In this document: positions 1 through 6,311 of the stretch, in pieces
Layout of the letters: each line of letters starts with the position of its first letter
How positions within the stretch are numbered: the first letter of the stretch is position 1
Assembly (NCBI GenBank): GCA_002314795.1
Contig: DCHI01000070.1
Coordinates: forward strand, 1 to 10,335
Reading direction: 5' to 3'
From: Bacteroidales bacterium UBA1756
GTDB lineage: Bacteria > Bacteroidota > Bacteroidia > Bacteroidales > WCHB1-69
DNA length: 10,335 nucleotides
Notes under the pieces: generated by a model
Database searches by the model: none
What the model was told of the DNA's origin: nothing
Seen by the model: the letters and a program-made list of their open reading frames with translations, nothing else
Translations under genes and position numbers: made by a program

Positions 1-2
1 AA

Positions 3-359
3 TTATGTACTTTTGCGCGCCTGTTTAAGGAGAAGGAATTGAGTACTGATTTGCAGCGTTGGTTGTTTATTATCAACAATATGGGCAGTGAAGCATTACA
101 AGACTGTCCGTTTGAAGACCCTCTCTTCCATAATTTTTTTGAGCAGGGCCAAATCGAAAAACTGACACCAATGGAAAAAGAAGTTTACGAAAAAAGCATT
201 TACGAATACCAGGATGTACAGGATACCATTGAATATGAGCGTGAATCTGCCCGTACTGAAGCGAAACTCGCTATGGCAAAATCTATGCTGAAAAAAGGCA
301 TTGATTTGGCTACAATTATCTCTATAACAGAATTGTCTGCCGAGGAAATTTGTGCGTAA
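3..359 (+). CDS. Rpn/PD-(D/E)XK recombination-promoting nuclease family protein, C-terminal part (5' partial)
   Basis: The frame is open to the left edge, so this is the last 118 codons of a longer gene; the internal TTG at 39 need not be a start. The visible part matches the C-terminal half of the family annotated as 'Rpn family recombination-promoting nuclease / putative transposase': an 'ELSTDLQRWLFII' stretch (family usually has E-L-x-T-x-x-x-[DR]W-L), a charged helix, and a terminal 'KKGIDLATI...LSAEEI' helix-turn-helix-like tail that is typical of the natural C-terminus. Family members are usually near 300 residues, with the catalytic nuclease core in the N-terminal half, which lies outside the window, so activity cannot be judged. 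The protein is thought to nick DNA and promote recombination. It is convergent with the large minus-strand operon. Family assignment rests on recall of the tail pattern. Confidence 0.75.
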   Translation, partial: LCTFARLFKEKELSTDLQRWLFIINNMGSEALQDCPFEDPLFHNFFEQGQIEKLTPMEKEVYEKSIYEYQDVQDTIEYERESARTEAKLAMAKSMLKKGIDLATIISITELSAEEICA

Positions 360-412
360 CAATGTTGGTTTCCTGTTAGGTCCCCTGCCGGTTCCGTAAA
401 CCATTAGTCCTC

Positions 413-1486
413 TTAACACCCTTTTTCTTCGTCAACTACTGCGTTGCCCGCTTGATAAGGTGTGATGTTCCCTTCTAAAACTTTGGGAAGAAGTTCTTCG
501 ATTTTTTTAGCTACATCCGGATTGTTGAAGAAGTTATTCTTGATGGTGAAATCAATCCAATCGTAGAAAATCTTGACATTTTGTTCGTTACGATTTTTTT
601 CAAAGAAACCGTTGGAGCGGGTGTGCTGCTCGAAGTCGGTAATCATTTCCCACACTTTGTCGATGGAGGTGTGTTCGATGGCTGAGCAGGTAGCTACGGG
701 CACGCTCCAACCGTTCTCGTTTTTGGGAAAGAGGTGCAACGCTGACTGGTAGCGGGTTTTCGCCAACTCCGCAGGATGTACGTTGTCCCCATCTGCCTTG
801 TTGATGACCAGACCATCCGCCATTTCCATAATGCCCCGCTTGATTCCTTGCAGTTCGTCACCGGCGCCAGCTAACATTAGCAACAGGAAGAAATCCACCA
901 TTGACTTGACGACTGTTTCGGACTGTCCGACTCCAACTGTTTCAATGATGATGACATCGAAACCGGCGGCCTCGCATAAGATGGCTGTTTCGCGGGTTTT
1001 GCGTGCCACGCCGCCCAAGGTTAGCCCGGAAGGGGAGGGGCGGATGAACGCGTTCGGGTCGGTGGAAAGTTGTTCCATACGCGTCTTGTCCCCAAGAATG
1101 CTTCCTTTGGAGCGCTCGCTGCTGGGGTCAATGGCTAATACGGCCAACTTTTTTCCGACGGAGGTGATGTGCGAGCCAAACGCTTCGATGAAGGTGCTTT
1201 TGCCTACTCCAGGAACGCCGGTAATGCCGATCCGAAGCGATTTCCCCGAGTGGGGCAGACAACGCTCAATTACGTCCTGAGCCATCTTTTGGTGCTCTGG
1301 ATTCAAACTTTCCGTTAACGTAATGGCACGACTCAGAATGACGCGGTCGCCACGTAATATACCGTCAACATATTCATCTACAGAAAGTTCACGTCTTTTT
1401 CTTTTTTGCAGATAGGGATTGACTTGCGCAGGTTGTTCGATTCCTTCGCGTTCGTGTAGGGCTGTGTCAAAATCGTTTTCTACCAT
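413..1486 (-). CDS. meaB: Methylmalonyl-CoA mutase-associated GTPase MeaB
   Basis: A 357-residue G3E-type P-loop GTPase that chaperones adenosylcobalamin-dependent methylmalonyl-CoA mutase, gating cofactor loading and protecting the enzyme, in the cytoplasm. An N-terminal helical extension (about 1-80) precedes the GTPase core. Walker A is GVPGVGKS (90-97). The family signature DPSSERSKGSILGDKTRM runs from D120, followed by RPSPSGLTLGGVA (149-161), the switch segment ETVGVGQSE (182-190) and the base-recognition motif NKAD (229-232). The C-terminal dimerisation arm includes ITPYQAGNAV (341-350). Length is normal for the family and all GTPase motifs are intact. Its ATG overlaps the end of the preceding lipoprotein gene by 7 nt, suggesting coupled translation. 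No mutase or other B12 gene is in the window, so its place at the end of an envelope operon is unexplained. Family assignment is firm. Confidence 0.96.
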   Translation of the reverse strand: MVENDFDTALHEREGIEQPAQVNPYLQKRKRRELSVDEYVDGILRGDRVILSRAITLTESLNPEHQKMAQDVIERCLPHSGKSLRIGITGVPGVGKSTFIEAFGSHITSVGKKLAVLAIDPSSERSKGSILGDKTRMEQLSTDPNAFIRPSPSGLTLGGVARKTRETAILCEAAGFDVIIIETVGVGQSETVVKSMVDFFLLLMLAGAGDELQGIKRGIMEMADGLVINKADGDNVHPAELAKTRYQSALHLFPKNENGWSVPVATCSAIEHTSIDKVWEMITDFEQHTRSNGFFEKNRNEQNVKIFYDWIDFTIKNNFFNNPDVAKKIEELLPKVLEGNITPYQAGNAVVDEEKGC

Positions 1487-1719
1487 TCGACATTGCAGTT
1501 TACGGATGATGCTTTCACGGTTCCGCTTTCTACTTCAACTTCAGTAGAATTTTCCATAGCTTTACATTGCGAAGCATTCACCTGCGTTCCGTCCCAGCTT
1601 TCTTGACCTACATACTTGTTGTTTTCGTCGTAATAGCGGCAAACGCAATCGCTTTGTTCGCAAGCATTAAACACGATTATTGCACCGATAAAGAAAAGGA
1701 TTCTTTTTACTGATTTCAT
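1480..1719 (-). CDS. Small cysteine-containing lipoprotein, unknown function
   Basis: A 79-residue protein I do not recognise. The N-terminus is a lipoprotein signal: MKSVKR, a hydrophobic core (7-17) and a lipobox-like FNAC ending at C20; N at -2 is not ideal but such boxes occur in Bacteroidota. The predicted mature part is about 60 residues, acidic and polar, with four further cysteines (C25, C27, C52, C74), enough for two disulfides in the periplasm or on the surface. There is no transmembrane segment beyond the signal. It lies 11 nt after the LytTR regulator gene and overlaps meaB by 7 nt, so it is probably co-transcribed with both. Starts at the ATG ending at 1719. A real gene is likely from the signal peptide and packing; the function is open. 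Confidence 0.8.
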   Translation of the reverse strand: MKSVKRILFFIGAIIVFNACEQSDCVCRYYDENNKYVGQESWDGTQVNASQCKAMENSTEVEVESGTVKASSVNCNVEW

Positions 1720-1730
1720 TTTCTATGTGA

Positions 1731-2459
1731 TTATTTTCTTAAAATAGTTTTTTCGTCAATGTATTTTTGCAATTCTTCTTTGTAAGAAGCACTTACGGGC
1801 AAAACAATGCCATCCTTTGTCTCTACTTCGTTGCGACGGAACGTAGTGATTTCTTCTAATGCGACGATGTGGGAACGATGGATTCTCATAAAATGCTCTT
1901 GCGGCAGCGTGTCCATCATCAACTTGATGCTCATAAAAGTCATTATGCTTTTCCCACCCTTCAGATGGATGCGGATGTATTCGCTCATTGCTTCGACATA
2001 AACGATTTCTTTTACAATGATTTTGACGCTTTTGTTGTCCGCACGAACGAAAAAGTATTCATCGGTAGGATGACTCTCGTTTTTATCTTCCGAAAGTAGC
2101 TTCCATTCGTGATATTGTTTCACCTTCATCGCTGCCTTGAGAAAATCTTGGTAGCCGTATGGTTTCAGAAGATAGTCGATGGCATCGATACGGAAACTTT
2201 CAATGGCATATTCTTCGTATGCGGTTGAAAAAACGACCAGTGGGGGATTCACTAACTCTTTCACGAATTGTAAGCCGCTGCAGTCGGGCATATTGATGTC
2301 GGTGAAAATCACGTCCACGGAATGGTCGTTCAAGAAAGTCCGTGCTTCGGACGCGCTGTGGCAGGAGGCGGACAATTCTAAAAAAGGTGTTTTTCGGATA
2401 TAGTTTTCCAATTGTTTTAAGGCGAGCGGTTCGTCGTCGATAGCGAGGCAAGTAATCAT
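1731..2459 (-). CDS. LytTR-family response regulator
   Basis: A 242-residue two-component regulator with an N-terminal receiver domain (about 1-118) and a C-terminal LytTR DNA-binding domain (about 134-237). The receiver has the acidic pair D8/D9, the phosphoacceptor D54 in FTDINMPDCSG, the switch residue T79 and the conserved K99 followed by P100. The LytTR part shows VEAMSEYIRIHL (155-166) and the signature FMRIHRSHIV (190-199), the usual pattern of this DNA-binding fold. The kinase gene upstream ends on an ATGA overlap with this ATG (2456-2459), so the two are translationally coupled partners. Its targets cannot be read from the window; the operon's own promoter would be the natural candidate. 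It is full-length with nothing missing. Confidence 0.96.
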   Translation of the reverse strand: MITCLAIDDEPLALKQLENYIRKTPFLELSASCHSASEARTFLNDHSVDVIFTDINMPDCSGLQFVKELVNPPLVVFSTAYEEYAIESFRIDAIDYLLKPYGYQDFLKAAMKVKQYHEWKLLSEDKNESHPTDEYFFVRADNKSVKIIVKEIVYVEAMSEYIRIHLKGGKSIMTFMSIKLMMDTLPQEHFMRIHRSHIVALEEITTFRRNEVETKDGIVLPVSASYKEELQKYIDEKTILRK

Positions 2460-3643
2460 AAAATAGGTATGGTTAGTTCAACATTGTATTCATTATCAGT
2501 CTCTTGTATTTTGTATGTATACTGTTTCGGGTAGATGAGATCAAGCCGTTTTTGCAGACTTTCAATGCCAAAGCCAAAAGATTCTTGGATGTCAGCACCA
2601 TTGGTGATTTTGCTATTGGAAACGAGACACGAGATTGAGTCGGGAGAAAATACCAGTTCGAAACGTAAAAAGGCATTGGAATCGTATGTGATTCCGTGTT
2701 TGAATGCGTTTTCTGCCAGATTGATGAAAAGTGCGGGAGGAATCTGAACGTTGGGGATTTCGTCTGGAACAATGAAGTCAATAGGAACAGTGTCGATGTA
2801 ACGTTTCTTCATCATTTCAAAATAGATGGAGAGAAACTGAATCTCTTTTTTCAATTCCACTTTTTCTAAATTGCTCTCGTAGAGCATATAACGCATCATT
2901 TGTGACAGCAGACGGACACTTTTCTGTGCCTCCTCCGTATCCAGTTCAATGAGGGCGTGAATGTTGTTCAGCGTGTTCATCAGAAAGTGCGGATTGAGCT
3001 GATACTTAAGTAGTTTCAACTCGGCTTCCGCCTTGAGTTTTTCTGCTTCCTGCCGTTCGTTTTCCGTCTCCATCATTAGGAACATAAAATGGATGGCGGT
3101 GACGGCTGCAAATACCGTGAGATTGGAAAGCAGGAAGAAAAGGATTTCCAATAGATATTGCGTATCGTCTTGTGAACTTTTTCGTTCCTCGCGCTGCTCG
3201 GCGTGAAATACTTTGCAGGAATCAATGAGTGATGATGCGTTCAAGTGGTCAACATCCACCCATTGATGAATCTTCTCGCTTGATTCACCGGTGAGAATAA
3301 TCTGGTTCTGTTTGAACTGTTCGTAACTTTTTTCCGCTTCTGTAGAAGGAAGCGATTTGTAGAAAAAGAGCGCCCAAACCACTGCCAATATGACGCTTCC
3401 AACGATACACTGCGTTACGTACTGACTGACGCGGCGATTTTTCCGATACATTCGGAAAAAGGTGACGAAAAGTCCGTATGCAACATAGAAAGGAATGTAA
3501 TACAGTAAGTTAAGCCAGTCTAAATAGTATTCTTGCGTGGTATATTCCCGCTCAATAACAGCTAAAATCGAAATAATAAGAATAACGGCGATGTCAATCA
3601 GATATGCTGTGCGTGTTGGCCGTATTTTTGATTTGTAGATCAT
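2456..3643 (-). CDS. LytS-type sensor histidine kinase
   Basis: A 395-residue inner-membrane kinase of the His_kinase (LytS/YpdA-like) family. Four hydrophobic segments are visible at about 12-30, 45-63, 78-95 and 162-190. Positive residues around 64-71 fit the inside rule, leaving a charged extracytoplasmic loop of about 66 residues (96-161) as the only obvious sensor region. A coiled-coil linker (about 191-212) leads to the phosphoacceptor motif QLNPHF with H219. The ATP-binding N-box is NLAENAFKHG (308-317) and a G-box lies at SFGFGIESL (355-363). I chose the ATG at 3641-3643, which forms a TGATG junction with the preceding gene; a TTG one codon earlier is less likely. It ends in an ATGA overlap with the LytTR regulator, its presumed partner. 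The ligand is unknown. Confidence 0.95.
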   Translation of the reverse strand: MIYKSKIRPTRTAYLIDIAVILIISILAVIEREYTTQEYYLDWLNLLYYIPFYVAYGLFVTFFRMYRKNRRVSQYVTQCIVGSVILAVVWALFFYKSLPSTEAEKSYEQFKQNQIILTGESSEKIHQWVDVDHLNASSLIDSCKVFHAEQREERKSSQDDTQYLLEILFFLLSNLTVFAAVTAIHFMFLMMETENERQEAEKLKAEAELKLLKYQLNPHFLMNTLNNIHALIELDTEEAQKSVRLLSQMMRYMLYESNLEKVELKKEIQFLSIYFEMMKKRYIDTVPIDFIVPDEIPNVQIPPALFINLAENAFKHGITYDSNAFLRFELVFSPDSISCLVSNSKITNGADIQESFGFGIESLQKRLDLIYPKQYTYKIQETDNEYNVELTIPIL

Positions 3644-4317
3644 CAATGTTTAAAATTATAAAGAATCCCGATATAATATACGTTGCTCGGGTTCTTAACT
3701 TGGATTTCGTTGTCCGAACGGAAAAACACGCCGATTGTACTGCCTTTTGTTAACCGATAATCAAGACCGACGATGGTCCGAAAGTTATCAACGATGTGAT
3801 TCTGTTTTTCGTATAAGCGAAGAAAAAATTCGGTGGAAGCATACAGTTTGGCTGGCTTGCTGAAAAACTCGTATTCCAATTGCAGCCGGTTCCGCAAGTA
3901 AGTCTTCGGATTGAACTTGTGGTCGTTGAACCTTTCCTCGTAAAAGGTACTTTGCACGCGGACCCGATAGCTGATTTTGAATTGATGTATGCTTTCTGCG
4001 TACGTGAACATCGCATTGATTCGTCCCCGGTTTTCGAAGTACGCGTCGCAGTCCGAGAGCATATAGTTTCCACTGATTCCTATCTTGAATCTTTTTTTGA
4101 AGAATGAATAATTGAAAGAAGCGCCCAATTTCAGACGGTCAAAATTGGTGAAATTGTTGTTGAAACGCCTTTCGCCTTCCAAGCCGAAATTCAGTCCTTT
4201 GACAATCTTTTTCTCATATCCGAGCTTGATGAGGCCACCCGCTTCGTGCGTCTGCCCTTGCAGTGCAAACGGAAGAAGGCATCCGGCGAGCAATAGTAGT
4301 ATTAGTCGTGATTTCAA
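3643..4317 (-). CDS. DUF2490 family protein, probable outer-membrane beta-barrel
   Basis: A 224-residue exported protein matching the DUF2490 pattern: early 'GYEKKI..GLNFGLEGERRFN', then alternating amphipathic strands ending near the C-terminus in YYIGILYNF. The many short aromatic-rich strands (for example 66-82, 92-105, 108-125, 140-153, 160-169) suggest a small barrel in the outer membrane. The start is a TTG at 4315-4317, picked because it gives a complete signal peptide (KSR, hydrophobic core 5-19, cleavage likely after G21 in LQGQ). No in-frame ATG gives the whole signal. An LAGC sequence ending at C13 also looks like a lipobox, but hydrophobic residues continue after it, so a type I signal is preferred. 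It begins 21 nt after the DUF4956 gene and overlaps the kinase ATG by one base. The role is unknown; it could be a porin-like or export partner. Confidence 0.8.
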   Translation of the reverse strand: MKSRLILLLLAGCLLPFALQGQTHEAGGLIKLGYEKKIVKGLNFGLEGERRFNNNFTNFDRLKLGASFNYSFFKKRFKIGISGNYMLSDCDAYFENRGRINAMFTYAESIHQFKISYRVRVQSTFYEERFNDHKFNPKTYLRNRLQLEYEFFSKPAKLYASTEFFLRLYEKQNHIVDNFRTIVGLDYRLTKGSTIGVFFRSDNEIQVKNPSNVYYIGILYNFKH

Positions 4318-4338
4318 AGTATTGCGTTTTAGGAAAGA

Positions 4339-5064
4339 TTATTTCGTAAAATCTTTCAACTTAACCATCATCCCGATGGTGTTCGGTTCGTTGTTGATGG
4401 GGTCGTACTGGATTTTGATGTAGGCGACATCGCGTAAAAAGTCAATGTGTCCAACTTCCATTGACCTGATTGTCAACCCAGTGCGTTCCTCCAAGTCTTT
4501 CTTGAGTTCCTCTTCGCGTCCGTGCTTGATCAGTTCGATTTTGTCGTACAAGATAATTTTTGTGTGTTTGCTGTGTATTGAAAGAAGACAGTCGAAAATT
4601 CCGACGACAAGTATGAATAAGCCATTGGTTATGAGTAGATTGACAATCCCCTGTGACATTGCTAACCCGTTGATGACGGCCACGCCAATGGTTACGAACA
4701 AGTACGTCATTTCGCGAATGGGAACCATTTCCGTGCGGTAACGAATCATTCCGAAAATGGCAAACAAACCGAGAGCAAATCCCATTCCCAAATTGACGTT
4801 ATTCAGCAGAAACATCAATAGGAAAACCGTGACACTGAACAACATATAGGTGTAATAGTACTCTTTTCTTTTTGCTTTTCTATAATAAAAGAAGTGAACG
4901 ATTATCCAGCACACTAACAGGTTGAGGAAAAATAAAGCGGCCAATGTGATTAAACTCTCTTTTTGGAAAATCGGCATTCCTAAAATATCATTGGGGGATG
5001 CGATAGGTTGCAGTTCCTCGCTGAATTCGCGGGCGATTTCTGGATCAAAGTCGGTTTGTATCAT
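4339..5064 (-). CDS. DUF4956 polytopic membrane protein, partner of VTC-type polymerase
   Basis: A 241-residue inner-membrane protein of the DUF4956 family. Hydrophobic segments lie near 38-60, 72-90, 93-107, 119-135 and 140-161. The basic stretches at 62-67 (RKAKRK) and 108-117 (containing RYR and IRE) point to an outside N-terminus and a cytoplasmic C-terminal domain (about 162-241). The strongest family signature is ALGLFAIFGMIRYRTE (97-112) followed by PIREMTYLF (115-123), which places a conserved acidic/basic turn on the cytoplasmic side. The C-terminal domain has a beta-alpha-beta look (IILYDKIELI; YIKIQYDPI). Genes of this family commonly sit directly beside VTC polyphosphate polymerase genes, as here, where it follows by 38 nt. 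The biochemical role is not known to me; a channel or membrane anchor for the polymer product is an inference. Start is the ATG ending at 5064. Confidence 0.9.
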   Translation of the reverse strand: MIQTDFDPEIAREFSEELQPIASPNDILGMPIFQKESLITLAALFFLNLLVCWIIVHFFYYRKAKRKEYYYTYMLFSVTVFLLMFLLNNVNLGMGFALGLFAIFGMIRYRTEMVPIREMTYLFVTIGVAVINGLAMSQGIVNLLITNGLFILVVGIFDCLLSIHSKHTKIILYDKIELIKHGREEELKKDLEERTGLTIRSMEVGHIDFLRDVAYIKIQYDPINNEPNTIGMMVKLKDFTK

Positions 5065-5071
5065 TTTGTTT

Positions 5072-5116
5072 AAGTTTATAAAGTTTGTAAAGTTCTTAAA
5101 GTTTATAAAGTTGTTG
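5072..5116. repeat. Five tandem 9-bp AAGTTTATA-like repeats
   Basis: Five consecutive units begin exactly 9 bp apart at 5072, 5081, 5090, 5099 and 5108: AAGTTTATA, AAGTTTGTA, AAGTTCTTA, AAGTTTATA and a degenerate AAGTTGTTG. They fill the whole gap between the polymerase and DUF4956 genes and run into the last codons and stop of the polymerase (5103-5116). In the transcript strand the unit reads as AACTTTATA-like, A/U-rich, directly before the DUF4956 start. It could affect translation of that gene or be an ordinary A/T-rich spacer grown by slippage. Confidence 0.85.
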
Positions 5117-5879
5117 GATTTGTTATTTTGTTGATATAACGAAGTTTGCGTTTGAAACGGTTATTTTTTGCCGAGGGATTTGTTAGAATGGTTCCGAGGC
5201 AGTACTTGCTGATTCTCTTACGTTTAATTCGAAAGTCTCTGAGTGTTTTTTTGAAAAACGAGGGGACATTTCCGTCTTGTTTGAGCTCGATGATGACGAG
5301 TTCTGTGATTTCTGCATCTTTCCCCGTATTATGGTTGAAAAAATGGATGTTCAAGTCAATGGTGAGACGTTCACTTTTCTCCTTGTTTACCAATGTGATT
5401 CGTTGGAACGTGTTTTCCACTTGCGGAATCAGCGTGTTGACATCGTATCGTACTTCGTTGGAAACGTAGGTTCGGATTTCATCATTGGTCAGCATTTTCC
5501 CAAAATCATTGATAGAAATGGGAATGCGTTTTTTCTGTGTCCTTTTTTTATTGTTTTTGTTCTTGATTTCGCAAAAGGCGATGCCGGTGTCGCAGTAGAT
5601 TCGGGCTCTCAGTTTCTGACGAGTCAGTTTGCGATCGTGGTGCGCTAAATACATCTGGACGTCTTCCGTATCGTAATAGAGGGTGTGGTAGTTCGCAATG
5701 CGTTTCCCAACATTTTCTTGAACAAAATAGTTGTCTTTCAACGATTTCAAGATTTCAGGCAAAACCGAACGCGCTACCATATATTTGGTATCGATGCGGT
5801 TCATCAGTTTTACAGTGCTCATCTCCTCCAAGGTGATGGGCTGAAAAACTGCTAAAATATCTGAAATCGGATCCATCAT
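5103..5879 (-). CDS. Polyphosphate polymerase domain (VTC-type) protein
   Basis: A 258-residue soluble protein with the VTC triphosphate-tunnel fold, which in yeast Vtc4 makes polyphosphate from ATP. Tunnel-lining basic and acidic residues are seen in the expected order: NRIDTKYMV (R28, D30, K32), KLRARIY (K89, R91, R93), EIKNK (E104, K106), a lysine cluster at 111-117, R160 in QRITLV, RLTID (R171, D175), ELK (E198, K200), and RKRISKY with S224 and K225. None of the expected charged positions appears lost, so it should be catalytic. It has no signal peptide or membrane helix and so acts in the cytoplasm, probably docked on the DUF4956 membrane protein encoded next. It begins with two ATGs (5874-5879), 6 nt after the preceding gene. 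A basic C-terminal tail (about 238-247) may bind membrane or product. Polymer identity is inferred from family. Confidence 0.9.
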   Translation of the reverse strand: MMDPISDILAVFQPITLEEMSTVKLMNRIDTKYMVARSVLPEILKSLKDNYFVQENVGKRIANYHTLYYDTEDVQMYLAHHDRKLTRQKLRARIYCDTGIAFCEIKNKNNKKRTQKKRIPISINDFGKMLTNDEIRTYVSNEVRYDVNTLIPQVENTFQRITLVNKEKSERLTIDLNIHFFNHNTGKDAEITELVIIELKQDGNVPSFFKKTLRDFRIKRKRISKYCLGTILTNPSAKNNRFKRKLRYINKITNPTTL

Positions 5880-5885
5880 CCTGAC

Positions 5886-6299
5886 CTATTTAGCAAAGAT
5901 GTATTCAAATTCCTTGGTGGATTCTAACTTTCCTGAAGGCAAGTAGTTATATTGTTTTTTCTTGCTTCCGTCGGCGTAGTATTCAAATTTGCGAATGCGG
6001 ACGGGTTTGTTCCGGCTGTCATATTCGGTTTCCTTTACGCATTTCCCAGATTCGTTGTATTCGTAAGTCACACGTGATTTCTGTCCGTAGTTGGCATATT
6101 CGATTTCTTCCGTCTTATAACCTGATTCGTTGTATTTGGTGATGTGGTCCAAATAGCGGGTTTTCGTTGCTGCATTGGTATTCCACTCTTTAACGGTAAG
6201 GTTTTTCTTCTTTTCTCTTTTGGTGTCCGTTGTTTGTGCAAAAGCCATCGAGACCGAGAGTAGGAGAAGGGATGCTATGAGAAAAAGTTTGTATTTCAT
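5886..6299 (-). CDS. Small secreted protein of short tyrosine-rich repeats
   Basis: A 137-residue protein with a clear type I signal peptide (hydrophobic 5-18, cleavage likely after A21 in AFAQ). The mature part opens with a lysine-rich stretch (27-32). It then continues as about six degenerate repeats of 12-14 residues from about Y56 to Y133, each roughly Y-x-x-S/D-G-K-x-x-x-x-x-E-Y; clear copies start at N57, N82 and D94. Such patterns recall MORN/YwqK-type or RHS-like beta-hairpin repeats found in secreted Bacteroidota proteins, but I cannot assign a family. There is one cysteine (C87). It lies between the repeat lipoprotein (12 nt upstream) and the polymerase gene (6 nt downstream), so it should be co-expressed with them. 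A high lysine and arginine content could let it bind a polyanion; that is speculation. Confidence 0.75.
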   Translation of the reverse strand: MKYKLFLIASLLLLSVSMAFAQTTDTKREKKKNLTVKEWNTNAATKTRYLDHITKYNESGYKTEEIEYANYGQKSRVTYEYNESGKCVKETEYDSRNKPVRIRKFEYYADGSKKKQYNYLPSGKLESTKEFEYIFAK

Positions 6300-6311
6300 T
6301 GTGCTGTTGGC

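Noticed and set aside
3..359. Left-edge gene as a short complete 106-residue protein starting at TTG 39, or as a degraded transposase remnant
   Set aside because: The frame stays open through the window edge with family-like residues before the TTG, and the C-terminus looks natural. It is best called partial; whether the N-terminal half is intact cannot be seen.
360..412. Possible bidirectional terminator in the convergent gap
   Set aside because: Only a 6-bp stem (TGGTTT 366-371 with AAACCA 398-403) around a 26-nt loop was found, plus a 4-bp hairpin, with no U tract on either strand. This is too weak to call.
783..1280. Plus-strand open frame inside meaB
   Set aside because: It is antisense to conserved GTPase motifs, and its product is low-complexity Ser/Pro/Met-rich with no recognisable features.
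3644..3646. TTG one codon upstream of the histidine kinase ATG as the start
   Set aside because: The adjacent ATG at 3641-3643 forms a standard TGATG junction with the preceding stop, so the TTG is unnecessary.
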